Origin: Streptomyces sp. NBC_00510
Lineage (GTDB): Bacteria > Actinomycetota > Actinomycetes > Streptomycetales > Streptomycetaceae
Direction: 5' to 3'
NCBI GenBank assembly: GCA_036013505.1
Contig: CP107851.1
Span: 2,108,001-2,172,000 of the forward strand
Length of the DNA stretch: 64,000 bases
Part shown: positions 16,741-27,918 of the stretch, in pieces
How the letters are laid out: every line of letters begins with the position of its first letter
Position numbering within the stretch: position 1 is the first letter of the stretch
Position numbers and translations under genes: made by a program
Notes under the pieces: model-generated
Seen by the model: the letters and a program-made list of their open reading frames with translations, nothing else
The model's database searches: none
Told to the model about the DNA's origin: nothing

Positions 16741-17168
16741 ATGTCACCACGGTGGAATCCCAATCCCGACGTACGTGCGGGTCGTCACGTGGTCTACAAC
16801 CTGCATGTCCATTTGGTTTTCGTCACGAAGTACCGGCGTAAAGCCATGACGGACACCATGCTCACCAGGTGCGAGCAGATCATGCGGGAGGTGTGCGCGG
16901 ACTTCGAGGCCGAACTGAAGCAGTTCAACGGCGAGGACGACCACGTGCACCTGCTCGTGCACTACCCCCCGAAAGTCCAGCTCTCCAAGCTGGTCAACTC
17001 CCTCAAGGGCGTGTCCGCCCGAATGCTGCGCAAGGAATACGACGCGCACGTCCGGCGGTACTTGTGGGGCGGGCACTTCTGGTCCGGCTCCTACTTCGCC
17101 GGTTCCTGTGGCGGCGCCCCGTGACCGTCGTACGCCAGTACATCGAGAGCCAGAAGCGGCCTGCCTGA
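16741..17168 (+). pseudogene. tnpA: TnpA Y1 (HUH) transposase, frameshifted before the catalytic tyrosine
   Basis: The frame from ATG 16741 gives 127 residues with the HUH motif (DDHVHLLVHY) and the KLVNSLKGVSARMLRKEY helix, then ends at TGA 17122-17124 right after SYFAGSCGGAP. The expected C-terminus, VTVVRQYIESQKRPA with the Y1 nucleophile, is present in the neighbouring frame at 17121-17168. One C lost from the CCCC run at 17117-17120 would account for this. Without the tyrosine the protein cannot cut or join DNA. Programmed frameshifting is possible but not typical of this family. Confidence 0.88.
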
Positions 17169-17595
17169 CCGTCACCCCGGAGCCGGTAGCGAACTCCGCC
17201 GCTTCGCGGCTCCGGGCCAAGGTTGGCCTTCACCCCCGCCCTAAAGGACGGAGCACTGGCCAAGATCAGAGGTAGAAGCCGACGGGCACGCCGTCCCGCT
17301 CCGCGACGGTGGCGTGCCGGGAGTCGATGTCCGCCGCCGTGAGCTTCGGCGTGACGTCGGGGACGTCCTCCACGCGACCGCCCGTCCAGTGGGACTTCGA
17401 CCTCAGGACCAACGCGTCCAGGAACGGCAGCTCCTCCGGGCGGGCCGGACGGATCACGACACCTTCCATGCCACGAGCGTGACAGCGCGCGGGCCGCGGC
17501 GTCATCGGTTCGCCGCCCCGGGCCGACCCGGTCGCCCCGGGCCGGCTCCGCGACCCAACGGGGAGGGGTGTGTGCTCCGATGACATCCTTGAGCG

Positions 17596-18258
17596 GTGTT
17601 CCCCTCCGATCACACCGGCGCGGTGTTCTTCGACGTCGACGGCACCCTCGTGCCCGGCACGAGTTCGTCGGCCTTTCTGGCCGGCTTCCTCGGCCATCGG
17701 GACGAGTTGACCGAGGCCGAGGACGCCTACGCCAGGGGCGCCATGGACAACCGGCAGGTCTCCGAGCTGGACGCCGCCGGCTGGGCGGGCGTGCCCGAGG
17801 GACGGGTCGCCGGGTGGCTCGACGGGCTCCCCCTGGTCCCGGGCATCACCGAGACGGTGGCCTGGTGCCGGCGGAACGGACTGGCGCCGGTGCTGGCGAC
17901 CCTCGCCTGGTCGCCGGTCGGCGGCTACCTGAGCGAGCGCTTCGGCTTCGACGCGTTCAGCGGTCCCCGCTTGGAGACCTCCGGCGGCCGGTTCACGGGC
18001 CGGGTCGCCCGGCACTTCGACGAGTACGGCAAGAGGGACTTCGCCCTCGCCCACGCGCGAGGGCTGGCCCTGGCCCCCGGCGCCTGCGGGGCCGTCGGCG
18101 ACAGCCGCTCCGACCTGCCGCTGTTCGCGTCCGTCGGGCTGAGCGTGGCGTTCAACGCCTCGGCGGACGCCCGGGCCGCGGCGACCGTCCCGGTGGACGG
18201 CGAGGACCTGCGAGAAGTGCTTCCCGCCCTGAGCCGCCTGGTCGTGGCCGCTCGTTGA
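17596..18258 (+). CDS. HAD-superfamily hydrolase (SerB-like, HAD-IB)
   Basis: A 220-residue phosphatase-like protein. Motif I is FFDVDGTLVPG with the nucleophilic and acid/base aspartates near residues 13-15, and motif IV is GDSRSDLPLF near residue 167. A small helical cap (residues about 25-90) fits the IB subclass that includes phosphoserine phosphatase. It starts at GTG 17596; a weak AGCG region precedes it. Substrate unknown. It sits alone between the interrupted GNAT gene and a convergent AEC transporter. Confidence 0.85.
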   Translation: MFPSDHTGAVFFDVDGTLVPGTSSSAFLAGFLGHRDELTEAEDAYARGAMDNRQVSELDAAGWAGVPEGRVAGWLDGLPLVPGITETVAWCRRNGLAPVLATLAWSPVGGYLSERFGFDAFSGPRLETSGGRFTGRVARHFDEYGKRDFALAHARGLALAPGACGAVGDSRSDLPLFASVGLSVAFNASADARAAATVPVDGEDLREVLPALSRLVVAAR

Positions 18259-18267
18259 CGACGGGAC

Positions 18268-19227
18268 TCAGCCGTGGGCGGGGCCCAGGGCCCAGGCCGC
18301 GGCGGAGAGCGTCGCCATCGAGAGCAGCGTGGAGAGCATGACCGCGTCCCGGGCGAGGGCCGTGCTCAGGTCGTACTGGCGTGCGTAGATGAAGACGTTC
18401 TGGGCGCTCGGCAGCGCGGAGAGGATCACCACCGCGAAGAGCTGCTGCGCCGGCAGGTGCAGGACGAGGCTGCCGACGGCCCATGCGGCCAGGGGCTGGA
18501 CGAGGGTCTTGATGAGGACGGTGACCCCGATCTCCGCCCGGATCGCCGGGCCCGTGGCGGCCGGGCGGCCGTGCAGCGACATGCCGAGGGTGATCAGCGC
18601 GGTCGGCACACCCGCGTCGCCCAGCAACTCGACGGAGTGGCCGAGCGCGGCGGGGAGCCGCCAGCCGGCCGCGGAGAACGCGCAGCCGAGTGCCGCACCG
18701 AGGATGACCGGGGTGCGCAGCGGCATCAGAAGCATGTGCGCGGCACCGCCACCCGCCCGCCTCCGCCCGGCGGCGCCGGTACCGGCGTCGAGGACGGTCA
18801 GGATCACCGGGGTGACCAGCAGCACCTGGAAGAGCAGTACCGGGGCGACGAACGAGGCGTCGCCGAGGATCTGCGCCGCGACCGGGATGCCCAGGTTGGC
18901 GGAGTTGACGTATCCGGCCGCCATGCCGCCGATCGCCTGGTCGGGCAGGCGCCGCCCGAAGAGCCACCGGCTGACGGCGAACCCGAGCAGGCACGCCAGG
19001 GCCGTTCCGGCCGCGAAGGCGATCACGGACGTGTTCGCGAAGGCGTCCAACGGTGTTCCGGCGACCGTGGCGAAGAGGGCGGCCGGCATGGCGACATGGA
19101 AGACGAACCGCCCGAGGACGGACTCCGCCTGCTGCCCCAGCAGCCCGGTCCGGCCGACCACGTAGCCCGCCGCACTGAGGGCCCATATGGGGATGAAGCC
19201 CGACAGGAGGGGCGGCAGGGCGTGCAT
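18268..19227 (-). CDS. AEC-family (auxin efflux carrier-like) transporter
   Basis: A 319-residue membrane protein with about ten helices in two five-helix halves. Typical features are the opening [21 protein letters not shown], the [17 protein letters not shown] motif before the midpoint, and [31 protein letters not shown] near the C-terminus, read in short blocks. Bacterial AEC proteins carry organic acids such as malate. The ATG at 19227 was chosen because upstream residues are not membrane-like. It is divergent from the catabolic operon that begins at 19429. Confidence 0.88.
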   Translation of the reverse strand: MHALPPLLSGFIPIWALSAAGYVVGRTGLLGQQAESVLGRFVFHVAMPAALFATVAGTPLDAFANTSVIAFAAGTALACLLGFAVSRWLFGRRLPDQAIGGMAAGYVNSANLGIPVAAQILGDASFVAPVLLFQVLLVTPVILTVLDAGTGAAGRRRAGGGAAHMLLMPLRTPVILGAALGCAFSAAGWRLPAALGHSVELLGDAGVPTALITLGMSLHGRPAATGPAIRAEIGVTVLIKTLVQPLAAWAVGSLVLHLPAQQLFAVVILSALPSAQNVFIYARQYDLSTALARDAVMLSTLLSMATLSAAAWALGPAHG

Positions 19228-19345
19228 GGAACCTCGGGTCGTCCGGTGAGCCGTAGGGCGCGGTCCCGGGATCGCCGGGCGGCCCGGTGCAGTCAATCAG
19301 GCGGCCTCCGGGCCGCCGCACCGGGGCCCCGGGCGGAAAATCATG

Positions 19346-19383
19346 CAAGCACGCTTGATTGTTTCCTGCCGCGGTGCCAGCCT
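19346..19383 (+). promoter_or_regulatory. Operator palindrome CAAGC-AC-GCTTG and likely promoter of the acyl-CoA operon
   Basis: CAAGCACGCTTG at 19346-19357 is a perfect inverted repeat with two central bases. It overlaps a TTGATT -35-like box (19355-19360), and CAGCCT at 19378-19383 lies 17 bases on, a common Streptomyces -10 form. The site is in the divergent gap of the operon whose last gene encodes a TetR repressor, so autoregulation through this site is the simplest reading. Confidence 0.5.
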
Positions 19384-19428
19384 GTGACGCGCACGGCTTC
19401 GCTGACGCTGCGTCATTCAGGGGGACCT

Positions 19429-20226
19429 TTGTCCGACCCCACACCCGTACTGGACGATCTACGGGACGAGAGCGAGGGCCTGGACGCCCTGGTCGCCCCA
19501 CTCGCGAAGGACGCCTGGACGGCGCCGACGCCCGCTCCGGGGTGGACGATCGCGCACCAGATCGCCCACCTGGCCTGGACCGACCGGCAGTCCGTGCTGG
19601 CGGTCACCGACCCGGAAAGCTTCGGCTCCGTGGTGGAGAAGGCCGCCGCCGCGGTCGACACCTTCGTGGACGCCGGCGCCGAGGAGGGCGCGGCGCTGCC
19701 GCCCGCCGAGTTGCTGGCGCGCTGGCGCTCGGGGCGGGCGGAGCTGCAGGCCGCGCTGCGGGCGCAGCCGCCCGGGACGCGCTTCCCGTGGTTCGGGCCG
19801 CCGATGAGCGCCGCGTCCATGGCCTCGGCCCGGCTCATGGAGAGCTGGGCGCACGGCGAGGACGTCGCGGACGCCCTCGGCGTCCGCCGTCCGCCGACCG
19901 CGCGGCTGCGGCACGTGGCGCGGATCGCCGTACGGGCCCGCGACTACGCCTACTTCGTCAACGGGCTGACCCCGCCCGCCGAGGAGTTCCGGGTCGAACT
20001 GTCGGCCCCCGACGGCACGCTGTGGGCGTACGGCCCCGAGGACGCCGCGCAGCGCGTCACGGGCCCGGCGCTCGACCTGTGCCTGCTGGCGACCCGCCGC
20101 CGGCACCGCGCCGACCTGGCCGTACGTGCCGAGGGCGAGGAAGCCGACCGCTGGCTGGACATCGCCCAGGCGTTCGCGGGACCGCCCGGGCGGGGTCGCG
20201 AGCCGCGTGAGGGAGGAACGGCGTGA
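19429..20226 (+). CDS. TIGR03084-family putative metal-binding protein
   Basis: A 265-residue actinobacterial protein of the TIGR03084 family, with a DinB/MDMPI-like helical N-terminal half: [14 protein letters not shown] holds the expected metal-ligand histidines and [14 protein letters not shown] the third. It starts at TTG 19429 behind GGGGGA and ends in a GTGA overlap with the carboxylase gene. Family members sit repeatedly beside acyl-CoA carboxylase and ligase genes. The activity is unknown; a thiol-dependent isomerase or a detoxifying role would fit the fold. Confidence 0.8.
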   Translation: MSDPTPVLDDLRDESEGLDALVAPLAKDAWTAPTPAPGWTIAHQIAHLAWTDRQSVLAVTDPESFGSVVEKAAAAVDTFVDAGAEEGAALPPAELLARWRSGRAELQAALRAQPPGTRFPWFGPPMSAASMASARLMESWAHGEDVADALGVRRPPTARLRHVARIAVRARDYAYFVNGLTPPAEEFRVELSAPDGTLWAYGPEDAAQRVTGPALDLCLLATRRRHRADLAVRAEGEEADRWLDIAQAFAGPPGRGREPREGGTA

Positions 20227-21785
20227 ACGCCGAGAACCGTACGACCATGCTGGAGCGCCTCGCCGAACTGGAGGCCGAGCACGAGAAGGCGCTCGCGGGC
20301 GGCGGCCCCAAGTACGTGGACCGGCACCGGTCGCGGGGGAAGCTGACCGCCAGGGAGCGGGTGGAGCTGCTGCTGGACCAGGACAGCCCGTTCCTGGAGC
20401 TGTCGCCGCTCGCGGCCTGGGGCAGCGACTACCCGGTCGGCGCGTCGCTGGTGACCGGGATCGGCGTGATCGAGGGCACCGAGTGCGTGATCACCGCCAA
20501 CGACCCCACGGTGCGCGGCGGGGCGAGCAACCCGTGGACGCTGAAGAAGGCCCTGAGGGCCAACGAGATCGCGCTCTCCAACCGGCTGCCGCTGGTCAAC
20601 CTCGTGGAGTCGGGCGGCGCCGACCTGCCCAGCCAGAAGGAGATCTTCATCCCGGGCGGCGCGCTCTTCCGGGACCTGACCCGGCTGTCGGCGGCCGGCA
20701 TCCCCACCGTCGCCGTCGTGTTCGGCAACTCCACGGCCGGCGGCGCGTACGTCCCCGGGATGTCCGACCACGTGATCATGGTCAAGGAGCGCTCCAAGGT
20801 GTTCCTCGGCGGCCCGCCGCTGGTGAAGATGGCCACCGGCGAGGAGAGCGACGACGAGTCGCTGGGCGGGGCGGACATGCACGCCCGTACCTCCGGCCTC
20901 GCGGACTACTTCGCGCTGGACGAGCCCGACGCCCTGCGCACCGCCCGCCGGGTGGTGGCCCGGCTCAACTGGCGCAAGCAGGGCCCCGCCCCGGCCGCCG
21001 CCTACGACCCGCCGCTGTACGACGAGGACGGGCTGCTGGACATCGTCCCCCCCGACCTGAAGACCCCCTTCGACCCGCGCGAGGTCATCGCACGGGTCGT
21101 GGACGGCTCGGAGTTCGACGAGTTCAAGCCGCTGTACGGGCCGAGCCTGGCGACCGGCTGGGCGCGGGTGCACGGCTATCCCGTCGGGATCCTCGCCAAC
21201 GCCCAGGGCGTGCTGTTCAGCGCCGAGTCGCAGAAGGCCGCGCAGTTCATCCAGCTCGCCAACCAGCGCGACATCCCGCTGCTGTTCCTGCACAACACCA
21301 CCGGCTACATGGTGGGCCGCGAGTACGAGCAGGGCGGCATCATCAAACACGGCGCCATGATGATCAACGCGGTGTCCAACTCGAAGGTCCCGCACATCTC
21401 CGTCCTGATGGGCGCGAGTTACGGCGCCGGGCACTACGGCATGTGCGGCCGGGCGTACGACCCGCGCTTCCTGTTCGCCTGGCCCAGCGCCAAGTCGGCC
21501 GTCATGGGACCGGCGCAGCTCGCGGGGGTGCTGTCCATCGTGGCGCGGCAGTCCGCGGCCGCCCGGGGCCTGCCCTTCGACGAGGAGGCCGACGCCGGGC
21601 TGCGGGCGATGGTGGAGCAGCAGATCGAGTCCGAGTCCCTGCCGATGTTCCTGTCGGGGCGGCTGTACGACGACGGGGTGATCGACCCGCGCGACACCCG
21701 CACGGTGCTCGGCGTGTGCCTGTCGGCGGTCCACAGCGCACCGGTCGAGGGCGCCCGTGGCGGCTTCGGCGTCTTCCGGATGTGA
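20223..21785 (+). CDS. Acyl-CoA carboxylase beta subunit (carboxyltransferase)
   Basis: A 520-residue carboxyltransferase with both crotonase-like halves. The acyl-CoA-binding half has [19 protein letters not shown] and [16 protein letters not shown]; the biotin-binding half has [19 protein letters not shown] and [21 protein letters not shown]. The QKEIFIPGG and GYMVG pattern is closer to methylcrotonyl- or geranyl-CoA carboxylases than to propionyl/acetyl-CoA enzymes. It transfers carboxylate from biotin on the alpha subunit encoded next to it. Confidence 0.92.
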   Translation: MNAENRTTMLERLAELEAEHEKALAGGGPKYVDRHRSRGKLTARERVELLLDQDSPFLELSPLAAWGSDYPVGASLVTGIGVIEGTECVITANDPTVRGGASNPWTLKKALRANEIALSNRLPLVNLVESGGADLPSQKEIFIPGGALFRDLTRLSAAGIPTVAVVFGNSTAGGAYVPGMSDHVIMVKERSKVFLGGPPLVKMATGEESDDESLGGADMHARTSGLADYFALDEPDALRTARRVVARLNWRKQGPAPAAAYDPPLYDEDGLLDIVPPDLKTPFDPREVIARVVDGSEFDEFKPLYGPSLATGWARVHGYPVGILANAQGVLFSAESQKAAQFIQLANQRDIPLLFLHNTTGYMVGREYEQGGIIKHGAMMINAVSNSKVPHISVLMGASYGAGHYGMCGRAYDPRFLFAWPSAKSAVMGPAQLAGVLSIVARQSAAARGLPFDEEADAGLRAMVEQQIESESLPMFLSGRLYDDGVIDPRDTRTVLGVCLSAVHSAPVEGARGGFGVFRM

Positions 21786-21798
21786 GGAGCACCTGACC

Positions 21799-23688
21799 GT
21801 GATCGCATCAGTGCTGGTGGCCAACCGCGGCGAGATCGCCCGCCGTGTCTTCCGTACCTGCCGCGACCTGGGCATCGCCACCGTCGCCGTCCACTCGGAC
21901 GCGGACGCGACCGCCCCGCACGTACGGGAGGCGGACGCCGCCGTGCGGCTGCCGGGCGACGCGCCCACCGACACCTATCTGCGCGGCGACCTCATCGTGA
22001 AGGCCGCCCTCGCCGCGGGCGCGGACGCCGTCCACCCGGGCTACGGGTTCCTGTCGGAGAACGCCGAGTTCGCCCGGTCCGTCATCGCGGCGGGCCTGAC
22101 CTGGATCGGGCCCACGCCGGAAGCCATCGAGGCGATGGGCTCCAAGACCCGGGCCAAGCGGCTGATGGCCGAGGCCGGCGTCCCGGTGCTGGAGGCCGGT
22201 CCTGACGACCTGCCCGTGCTGGTCAAGGCGGCGGCGGGCGGCGGCGGACGCGGCATGCGCGTCGTCCGCGAGGCGGCCGCCCTGGAGCAGGAGCTGGCCG
22301 CCGCCCGCGCGGAGGCGCTGTCCGCCTTCGGGGACGGCGAGGTGTTCCTGGAGCCGTACGTCGAGGACGGCCGGCACATCGAGGTGCAGGTGCTGGCGGA
22401 CACGCACGGCACCGTGTGGACGCTCGGCGAGCGCGACTGCTCGGTACAGCGCCGTCACCAGAAGGTGGTCGAGGAGACCCCGGCGCCCGGCATCACCGAC
22501 GGGCTGCGCCGGACGCTGCACGAGGCGGCCGGGGCGGCGGCCCGGGCCATCGGCTACGTCGGCGCGGGAACGGTGGAGTTCCTGGTGTCGGCGGACGGCA
22601 GGCCGTACTTCCTGGAGATGAACACCCGTCTCCAGGTGGAGCACCCGGTGACCGAGTGCGTCTTCGGCGTGGACCTCGTCGCGCTCCAGCTCGACGTCGC
22701 CGAGGGCGGGCGGCTCCCGGCCGCTCCCCCGGCGCCCTCCGGGCACGCGGTCGAGGCCCGGCTGTACGCGGAGGACCCGGCCCGCGACTGGCAGCCGCAG
22801 ACCGGAGTCCTGCACCGCTTCCGGGTGCCGCGGGCGCCGGGGCTGCGGGTGGACGCGGGCTTCGGCGACGGCGACCGGATCGGCGTGCACTACGACGCGA
22901 TGCTCGCCAAGGTCGTCGCCCACGCCCCCACCCGCCCGCAGGCGCTGCGGCTGCTCGCGGGCGCCCTGGAGCGGTCCCGCGTGCACGGCCTGGTGACCAA
23001 CCGCGACCTGCTCGTACGGGTGCTGCGCGACCCGGACTTCGCCGCGGGGCGGCTGTCGACGGCCTTCCTCGACCGGCTCGGCCCGGCGCCCGCGCAGGAC
23101 GGGGCCGCGGTGCGGCTGTCGGCCCTGGCCGCCGCGCTCGCCGACGCCTCGGGACGCCACCCGCTGGGCGGCTGGCGCAACGTGCGGTCGGCGCCGCAGT
23201 CCAAGACCTACCGCGCCGCGACGGGTGGCGGGGAGTACGAGGTCCGCTACCGGCTCGGCCGCGACGGCCTCGCCGCCGAGGGCCACCCGGACGTACGCCT
23301 GCTGGAGCACGGGCCGGGACACGTGGTGCTGGAGGTCTCCGGGGTGCGCCGGGCCTTCGAGGTCGCGGTCTACGGGGACGAGGTATGCGTCGACGGCCCG
23401 TCGGGCTCCCACCGCTTCACCGCGCTCCCCCGCTTCCCCGACCCGGAGGCCCAGCTCGCGCCCGGCTCGCTGCTGGCCCCGATGCCGGGGACGGTGGTCC
23501 GCGTCGCGGACGTCGCCGTCGGCGACAAGGTGGCCGCGGGGCAGCCCCTGCTGTGGCTGGAGGCCATGAAGATGGAGCACCGCGTCGCCGCCCCGGCGGA
23601 CGGTGTGCTCACCGCACTGCACGCCGAGGCCGGCCGCCAGGTCGACGTCGGAGCCGTACTCGCCGTCGTTCAGGAGGACTCCCCATGA
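21799..23688 (+). CDS. Acyl-CoA carboxylase alpha subunit (biotin carboxylase + biotin carrier)
   Basis: A 629-residue protein. Residues 1-445 form the biotin carboxylase: LVANRGEIARRVFRTC, HPGYGFLSENAEFA, the ATP-grasp loop KAAAGGGGRGMRVV and EMNTRLQVEHPVTE. A middle linker/BT domain follows, and the C-terminal carrier domain has the biotinylated lysine in LEAMKMEH near residue 590. The GTG start at 21799 follows GAGGAG. It ends in an ATGA overlap with the dehydrogenase gene. Together with the upstream beta subunit it should carboxylate an enoyl-CoA. Confidence 0.94.
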   Translation: MIASVLVANRGEIARRVFRTCRDLGIATVAVHSDADATAPHVREADAAVRLPGDAPTDTYLRGDLIVKAALAAGADAVHPGYGFLSENAEFARSVIAAGLTWIGPTPEAIEAMGSKTRAKRLMAEAGVPVLEAGPDDLPVLVKAAAGGGGRGMRVVREAAALEQELAAARAEALSAFGDGEVFLEPYVEDGRHIEVQVLADTHGTVWTLGERDCSVQRRHQKVVEETPAPGITDGLRRTLHEAAGAAARAIGYVGAGTVEFLVSADGRPYFLEMNTRLQVEHPVTECVFGVDLVALQLDVAEGGRLPAAPPAPSGHAVEARLYAEDPARDWQPQTGVLHRFRVPRAPGLRVDAGFGDGDRIGVHYDAMLAKVVAHAPTRPQALRLLAGALERSRVHGLVTNRDLLVRVLRDPDFAAGRLSTAFLDRLGPAPAQDGAAVRLSALAAALADASGRHPLGGWRNVRSAPQSKTYRAATGGGEYEVRYRLGRDGLAAEGHPDVRLLEHGPGHVVLEVSGVRRAFEVAVYGDEVCVDGPSGSHRFTALPRFPDPEAQLAPGSLLAPMPGTVVRVADVAVGDKVAAGQPLLWLEAMKMEHRVAAPADGVLTALHAEAGRQVDVGAVLAVVQEDSP

Positions 23689-24887
23689 GCGGTACGCCCG
23701 CTGTGAACGGACCGACAGGCACCTTCGACAACGTCCTGCTGGAGAGCGAGGAGCGGCGCGCGCTACGCAAGGCCGTCTCCGACCTGGGGCGCCGCTACGG
23801 GCGTTCCTACTTCCTCGACGCCGTGCGCGAGGGGCGGCACACCGACAAGCTGTGGCAGGAGGCCGGCGCGCTGGGCTACCTCGGCGTCAACCTGCCGGAG
23901 GAGCACGGCGGCGGGGGCGGCGGCCTGGCCGAGCTCTCCATCGTGCTGGAGGAACTGGGCGCCGCGGGCTGCCCCTTGCTGCTGCTCATCGTCTCCCCCG
24001 CGATCTGCGGCACGGTCATCGCCCGCTTCGGCACCGAGGAGCAGCAGCGCCGGTGGCTGCCCGGGCTCGCGGACGGCTCCCTCCGGATGGCGTTCGGCAT
24101 CACCGAGCCGGACGCCGGTTCCAACTCGCACCGCCTGACCACCACGGCCCGCCGGGACGGCTCGGACTGGCTGCTCACGGGCCGCAAGGTCTTCGTCTCC
24201 GGCGTCGACATCGCCGACGCGACGCTCATCGTGGGCCGCACCGAGGACGCCCGTACGGGAAAGCTGAAGCCGTGCCTGTTCGTCGTGGAGCGCGAGACGC
24301 CCGGCTTCGAGTTCCGGCCGATCGACATGGAACTGTCGGCGCCCGAGAAGCAGTTCCACATCTACCTGGACGACGTACGGCTGCCCGCCGACGCCCTGGT
24401 GGGCGACGAGGACGCGGGGCTGCTGCAGCTGTTCGCGGGCCTCAACCCCGAACGCGTCATGACGGCGGCCTTCTCGATCGGCATGGGCCGCTTCGCGCTC
24501 GACGCCGCCGTGGGCTACGCCCGCACCCGGCAGGTGTGGAAGGCCCCCATCGGCTCGCACCAGGCCATCGCCCACCCGCTGGCACAGGCCCACATCGAGC
24601 TGGAACTGGCCCGGCTGATGATGCAGAAGGCCGCGTTCCTGTACGACGCCGGGGACGACATGGCGGCCGGTGAGGCCGCCAACATGGCGAAGTACGCGGC
24701 GGCCGAGGCGGGCGCGAAGGCCGTCGACCAGGCCGTGCACACCCTGGGCGGCAACGGGCTGACGGCCGAGTACGGGCTGGCCTCCCTCCTCACGGCGTCG
24801 CGCGTGGGTCGCATCGCGCCGGTCAGCCGGGAGATGATTCTCAACTACGTCTCGCACCACACGCTGGGTCTGCCCAAGTCCTACTGA
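23685..24887 (+). CDS. Acyl-CoA dehydrogenase
   Basis: A 400-residue flavoprotein. The N-terminal helical domain holds LPEEHGGGGGGLAELSIVLEELG. The middle beta domain has the FAD/substrate motif MAFGITEPDAGSNSHRLTTTA. The C-terminal domain has RTRQVWKAPIGSHQAIAHPLA and VHTLGGNGLTAEYGLASLL. It oxidises an acyl-CoA to the 2-enoyl-CoA, passing electrons to ETF. Position next to a carboxylase resembles isovaleryl- or citronellyl-CoA dehydrogenase pathways. Translation overlaps the preceding stop by four bases. Confidence 0.93.
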   Translation: MSGTPAVNGPTGTFDNVLLESEERRALRKAVSDLGRRYGRSYFLDAVREGRHTDKLWQEAGALGYLGVNLPEEHGGGGGGLAELSIVLEELGAAGCPLLLLIVSPAICGTVIARFGTEEQQRRWLPGLADGSLRMAFGITEPDAGSNSHRLTTTARRDGSDWLLTGRKVFVSGVDIADATLIVGRTEDARTGKLKPCLFVVERETPGFEFRPIDMELSAPEKQFHIYLDDVRLPADALVGDEDAGLLQLFAGLNPERVMTAAFSIGMGRFALDAAVGYARTRQVWKAPIGSHQAIAHPLAQAHIELELARLMMQKAAFLYDAGDDMAAGEAANMAKYAAAEAGAKAVDQAVHTLGGNGLTAEYGLASLLTASRVGRIAPVSREMILNYVSHHTLGLPKSY

Positions 24888-24917
24888 GCACGTCCTACCG
24901 AGGAGGGGGGAACGGCC

Positions 24918-26506
<1,589 letters not shown>

Positions 26507-26507
<1 letters not shown>

Positions 26508-27256
26508 TGACCGACGACGCCGCGGCACCCTGCGTGCGGAGCGTGTACGACCGGGGGATCACCACGCTCACGCTGGACTCCCCGCACAACCGCAACGCGC
26601 TGTCCGCACGCATGGTCGACGAGCTGTCCGACGCGCTGGCCCGGGCCGGCAAGGACCCGGCCACGCGGGCGGTGCTGCTCACGCACACCGGCGGCACCTT
26701 CTGCGCGGGCGCGGACCTGAAGGAGGCGGCGTCGCCGGAGGGGCCGCGGCGGCTGGTGGCGCTGCTGCGCGCGATCGTGGAACTGCCCAAGCCGGTCGTG
26801 GCGCACGTGACCGGTCACGTGCGCGCGGGCGGCCTCGGGCTGCTGGCGGCCTGCGACGTCCCGGTGGCGGGGGCGGGGGCGAGCTTCGCCTTCACCGAGG
26901 CGCGGCTCGGCCTCGCCCCGGCCGTCATCTCGCTGACGGTCCTGCCGCGCATGGACGCCCGGGCCGCCGCGCGGCACTACCTGACGGGCGAGGTCTTCGA
27001 CACCGCGGAGGCCGTCCGCACCGGCCTGGTCGCCGCACCGGAGGAGGCACTGGACGGCATCCTCGCCGGGCTGCGCGCGGCGTCGCCGCAGGGGCTCGCG
27101 GAGTCCAAGGCGCTGACGACGGCCGCCGTGCTGCGCGTCTTCGACCGGGACGCGGCGACGCTGACCGAGCAGTCGGCCCGGCTGTTCGGCTCGCCCGAGG
27201 CCGCGGAGGGGATGCGGGCGTTCCTCGAACGGCGGGCCGCACCATGGGCGCTGTGA
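26507..27256 (+). CDS. Enoyl-CoA hydratase family protein
   Basis: A 249-residue crotonase-fold enzyme with NRNALSARMVDELSDAL, HTGGTFCAGADLKEA and VTGHVRAGGLGLLAACDVPV forming the CoA site. The start ATG overlaps the ligase stop by one base (TGATG). In this operon it probably hydrates the carboxylated enoyl-CoA, the step done by methylglutaconyl-CoA or isohexenylglutaconyl-CoA hydratase in related pathways. That assignment is from context only. Confidence 0.88.
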
Positions 27257-27864
27257 GCGCCGGCACCCGTACGCCCAAGCAGGACCGCAGCCGCGCCACC
27301 CGGCAGCGGCTGCTGGGGGCCGCCGTCGCCTGCCTGGCCGAACGCGGCTGGGCGGGCAGCACGGTGACCGTGGTCGCCGAGCGCGCGGGGGTGTCGCGGG
27401 GCGCGGCCCAGCACCATTTCCCCACCCGCGAGGACCTGTTCACCGGGGCGATCGAGTTCGTCGCCGAACAGTGGCTGGTCGCCCTGCGCGAACACGCGCA
27501 CGCCCTCCCCCGCGAGGGCGTGCCCCGCACGCACGCCGTGGTCGGCATGGTCGTCGACCTCTACACGGGGCCGATCTTCCGGGCCGCCCTGCACCTGTGG
27601 GTCGCCGCGGCGAACGAGGAGCAACTGCGGCCCCGGGTCACCTCACTGGAGGCGCGCATCGGGCGGGAGGCGCACCGGCTCGCCGTGGAGATGCTCGGCG
27701 CGGACGAGGCGGTGGCCGGGGTCAGGGAGACCGTCCAGGCCACCCTCGACATGGCCCGGGGCCTGGGGCTGGCGAACCTCCTCAGCGACGACAGCGCCCG
27801 CCGGGCGGGCATCGTCCGCGAGTGGTCGGCGGTCCTGGACGGGGTGCTGCGCCGCGGAATCTGA
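27244..27864 (+). CDS. TetR-family regulator of the acyl-CoA operon
   Basis: A 206-residue TetR protein. The N-terminal DNA-binding helices read RATRQRLLGAAVACLAERGW and VVAERAGVSRGAAQHHFPTREDLF; the rest is an all-helical ligand domain. It is the last gene of the operon and overlaps the hydratase by 13 bases from ATG 27244, or by four (GTGA) from GTG 27253. A likely operator is the palindrome at 19346-19357; the inducer would be an acyl-CoA or the free acid. Confidence 0.88.
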   Translation: MGAVSAGTRTPKQDRSRATRQRLLGAAVACLAERGWAGSTVTVVAERAGVSRGAAQHHFPTREDLFTGAIEFVAEQWLVALREHAHALPREGVPRTHAVVGMVVDLYTGPIFRAALHLWVAAANEEQLRPRVTSLEARIGREAHRLAVEMLGADEAVAGVRETVQATLDMARGLGLANLLSDDSARRAGIVREWSAVLDGVLRRGI

Positions 27865-27918
27865 GTCTCCCCCTGTCGGTGGCGGGTGAGGGAGAAGCTG
27901 ACGGCCCGTTGTCAGTGG

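Larger units (their letters stand above)
15473..17271. mobile_element. IS200/IS605-family insertion sequence, divergent tnpA and tnpB, both damaged
   Basis: A 1.8-kb element of IS605 organisation: tnpA and tnpB diverge from a 24-bp gap and each runs toward its end. The tnpB-side end carries a perfect 9-bp hairpin with TAAA loop (15482-15503); the other end has an imperfect copy of the same hairpin (17236-17251). There is no target duplication. Read on the minus strand, the flank ends in CTAC and the element ends in TCAA, resembling the TTAC and TCAA cleavage sites known for IS608. Both genes carry disabling changes, so movement would need transposase in trans. Confidence 0.88.
15209..17469 (-). 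pseudogene. GNAT N-acetyltransferase gene split by an insertion element
   Basis: The N-terminal part (17469 to 17272) reads MEGVVIRPARPEELPFLDAL through RHATVAERDGVPVGFY. The C-terminal part (15472 to 15209) reads TLNEHEDYLGIGLL, then FVDRPFIDTGVGRLLW with the acetyl-CoA-binding loop, and ends VGEVATLAR. Joining TAC at 17272 directly to ACG at 15472 gives one open frame of 153 residues, a normal GNAT length, with GFY-TLNEHEDYLG across the junction. No base is lost or duplicated. In the present sequence translation of the 5' part meets a TGA at 17266-17268 inside the element. Confidence 0.85.

Noticed and set aside
17110..17124. Programmed -1 frameshift in tnpA
   Set aside because: No clear slippery heptamer or downstream structure was seen, and the family normally has an unbroken tnpA; simple loss of a C is more likely.
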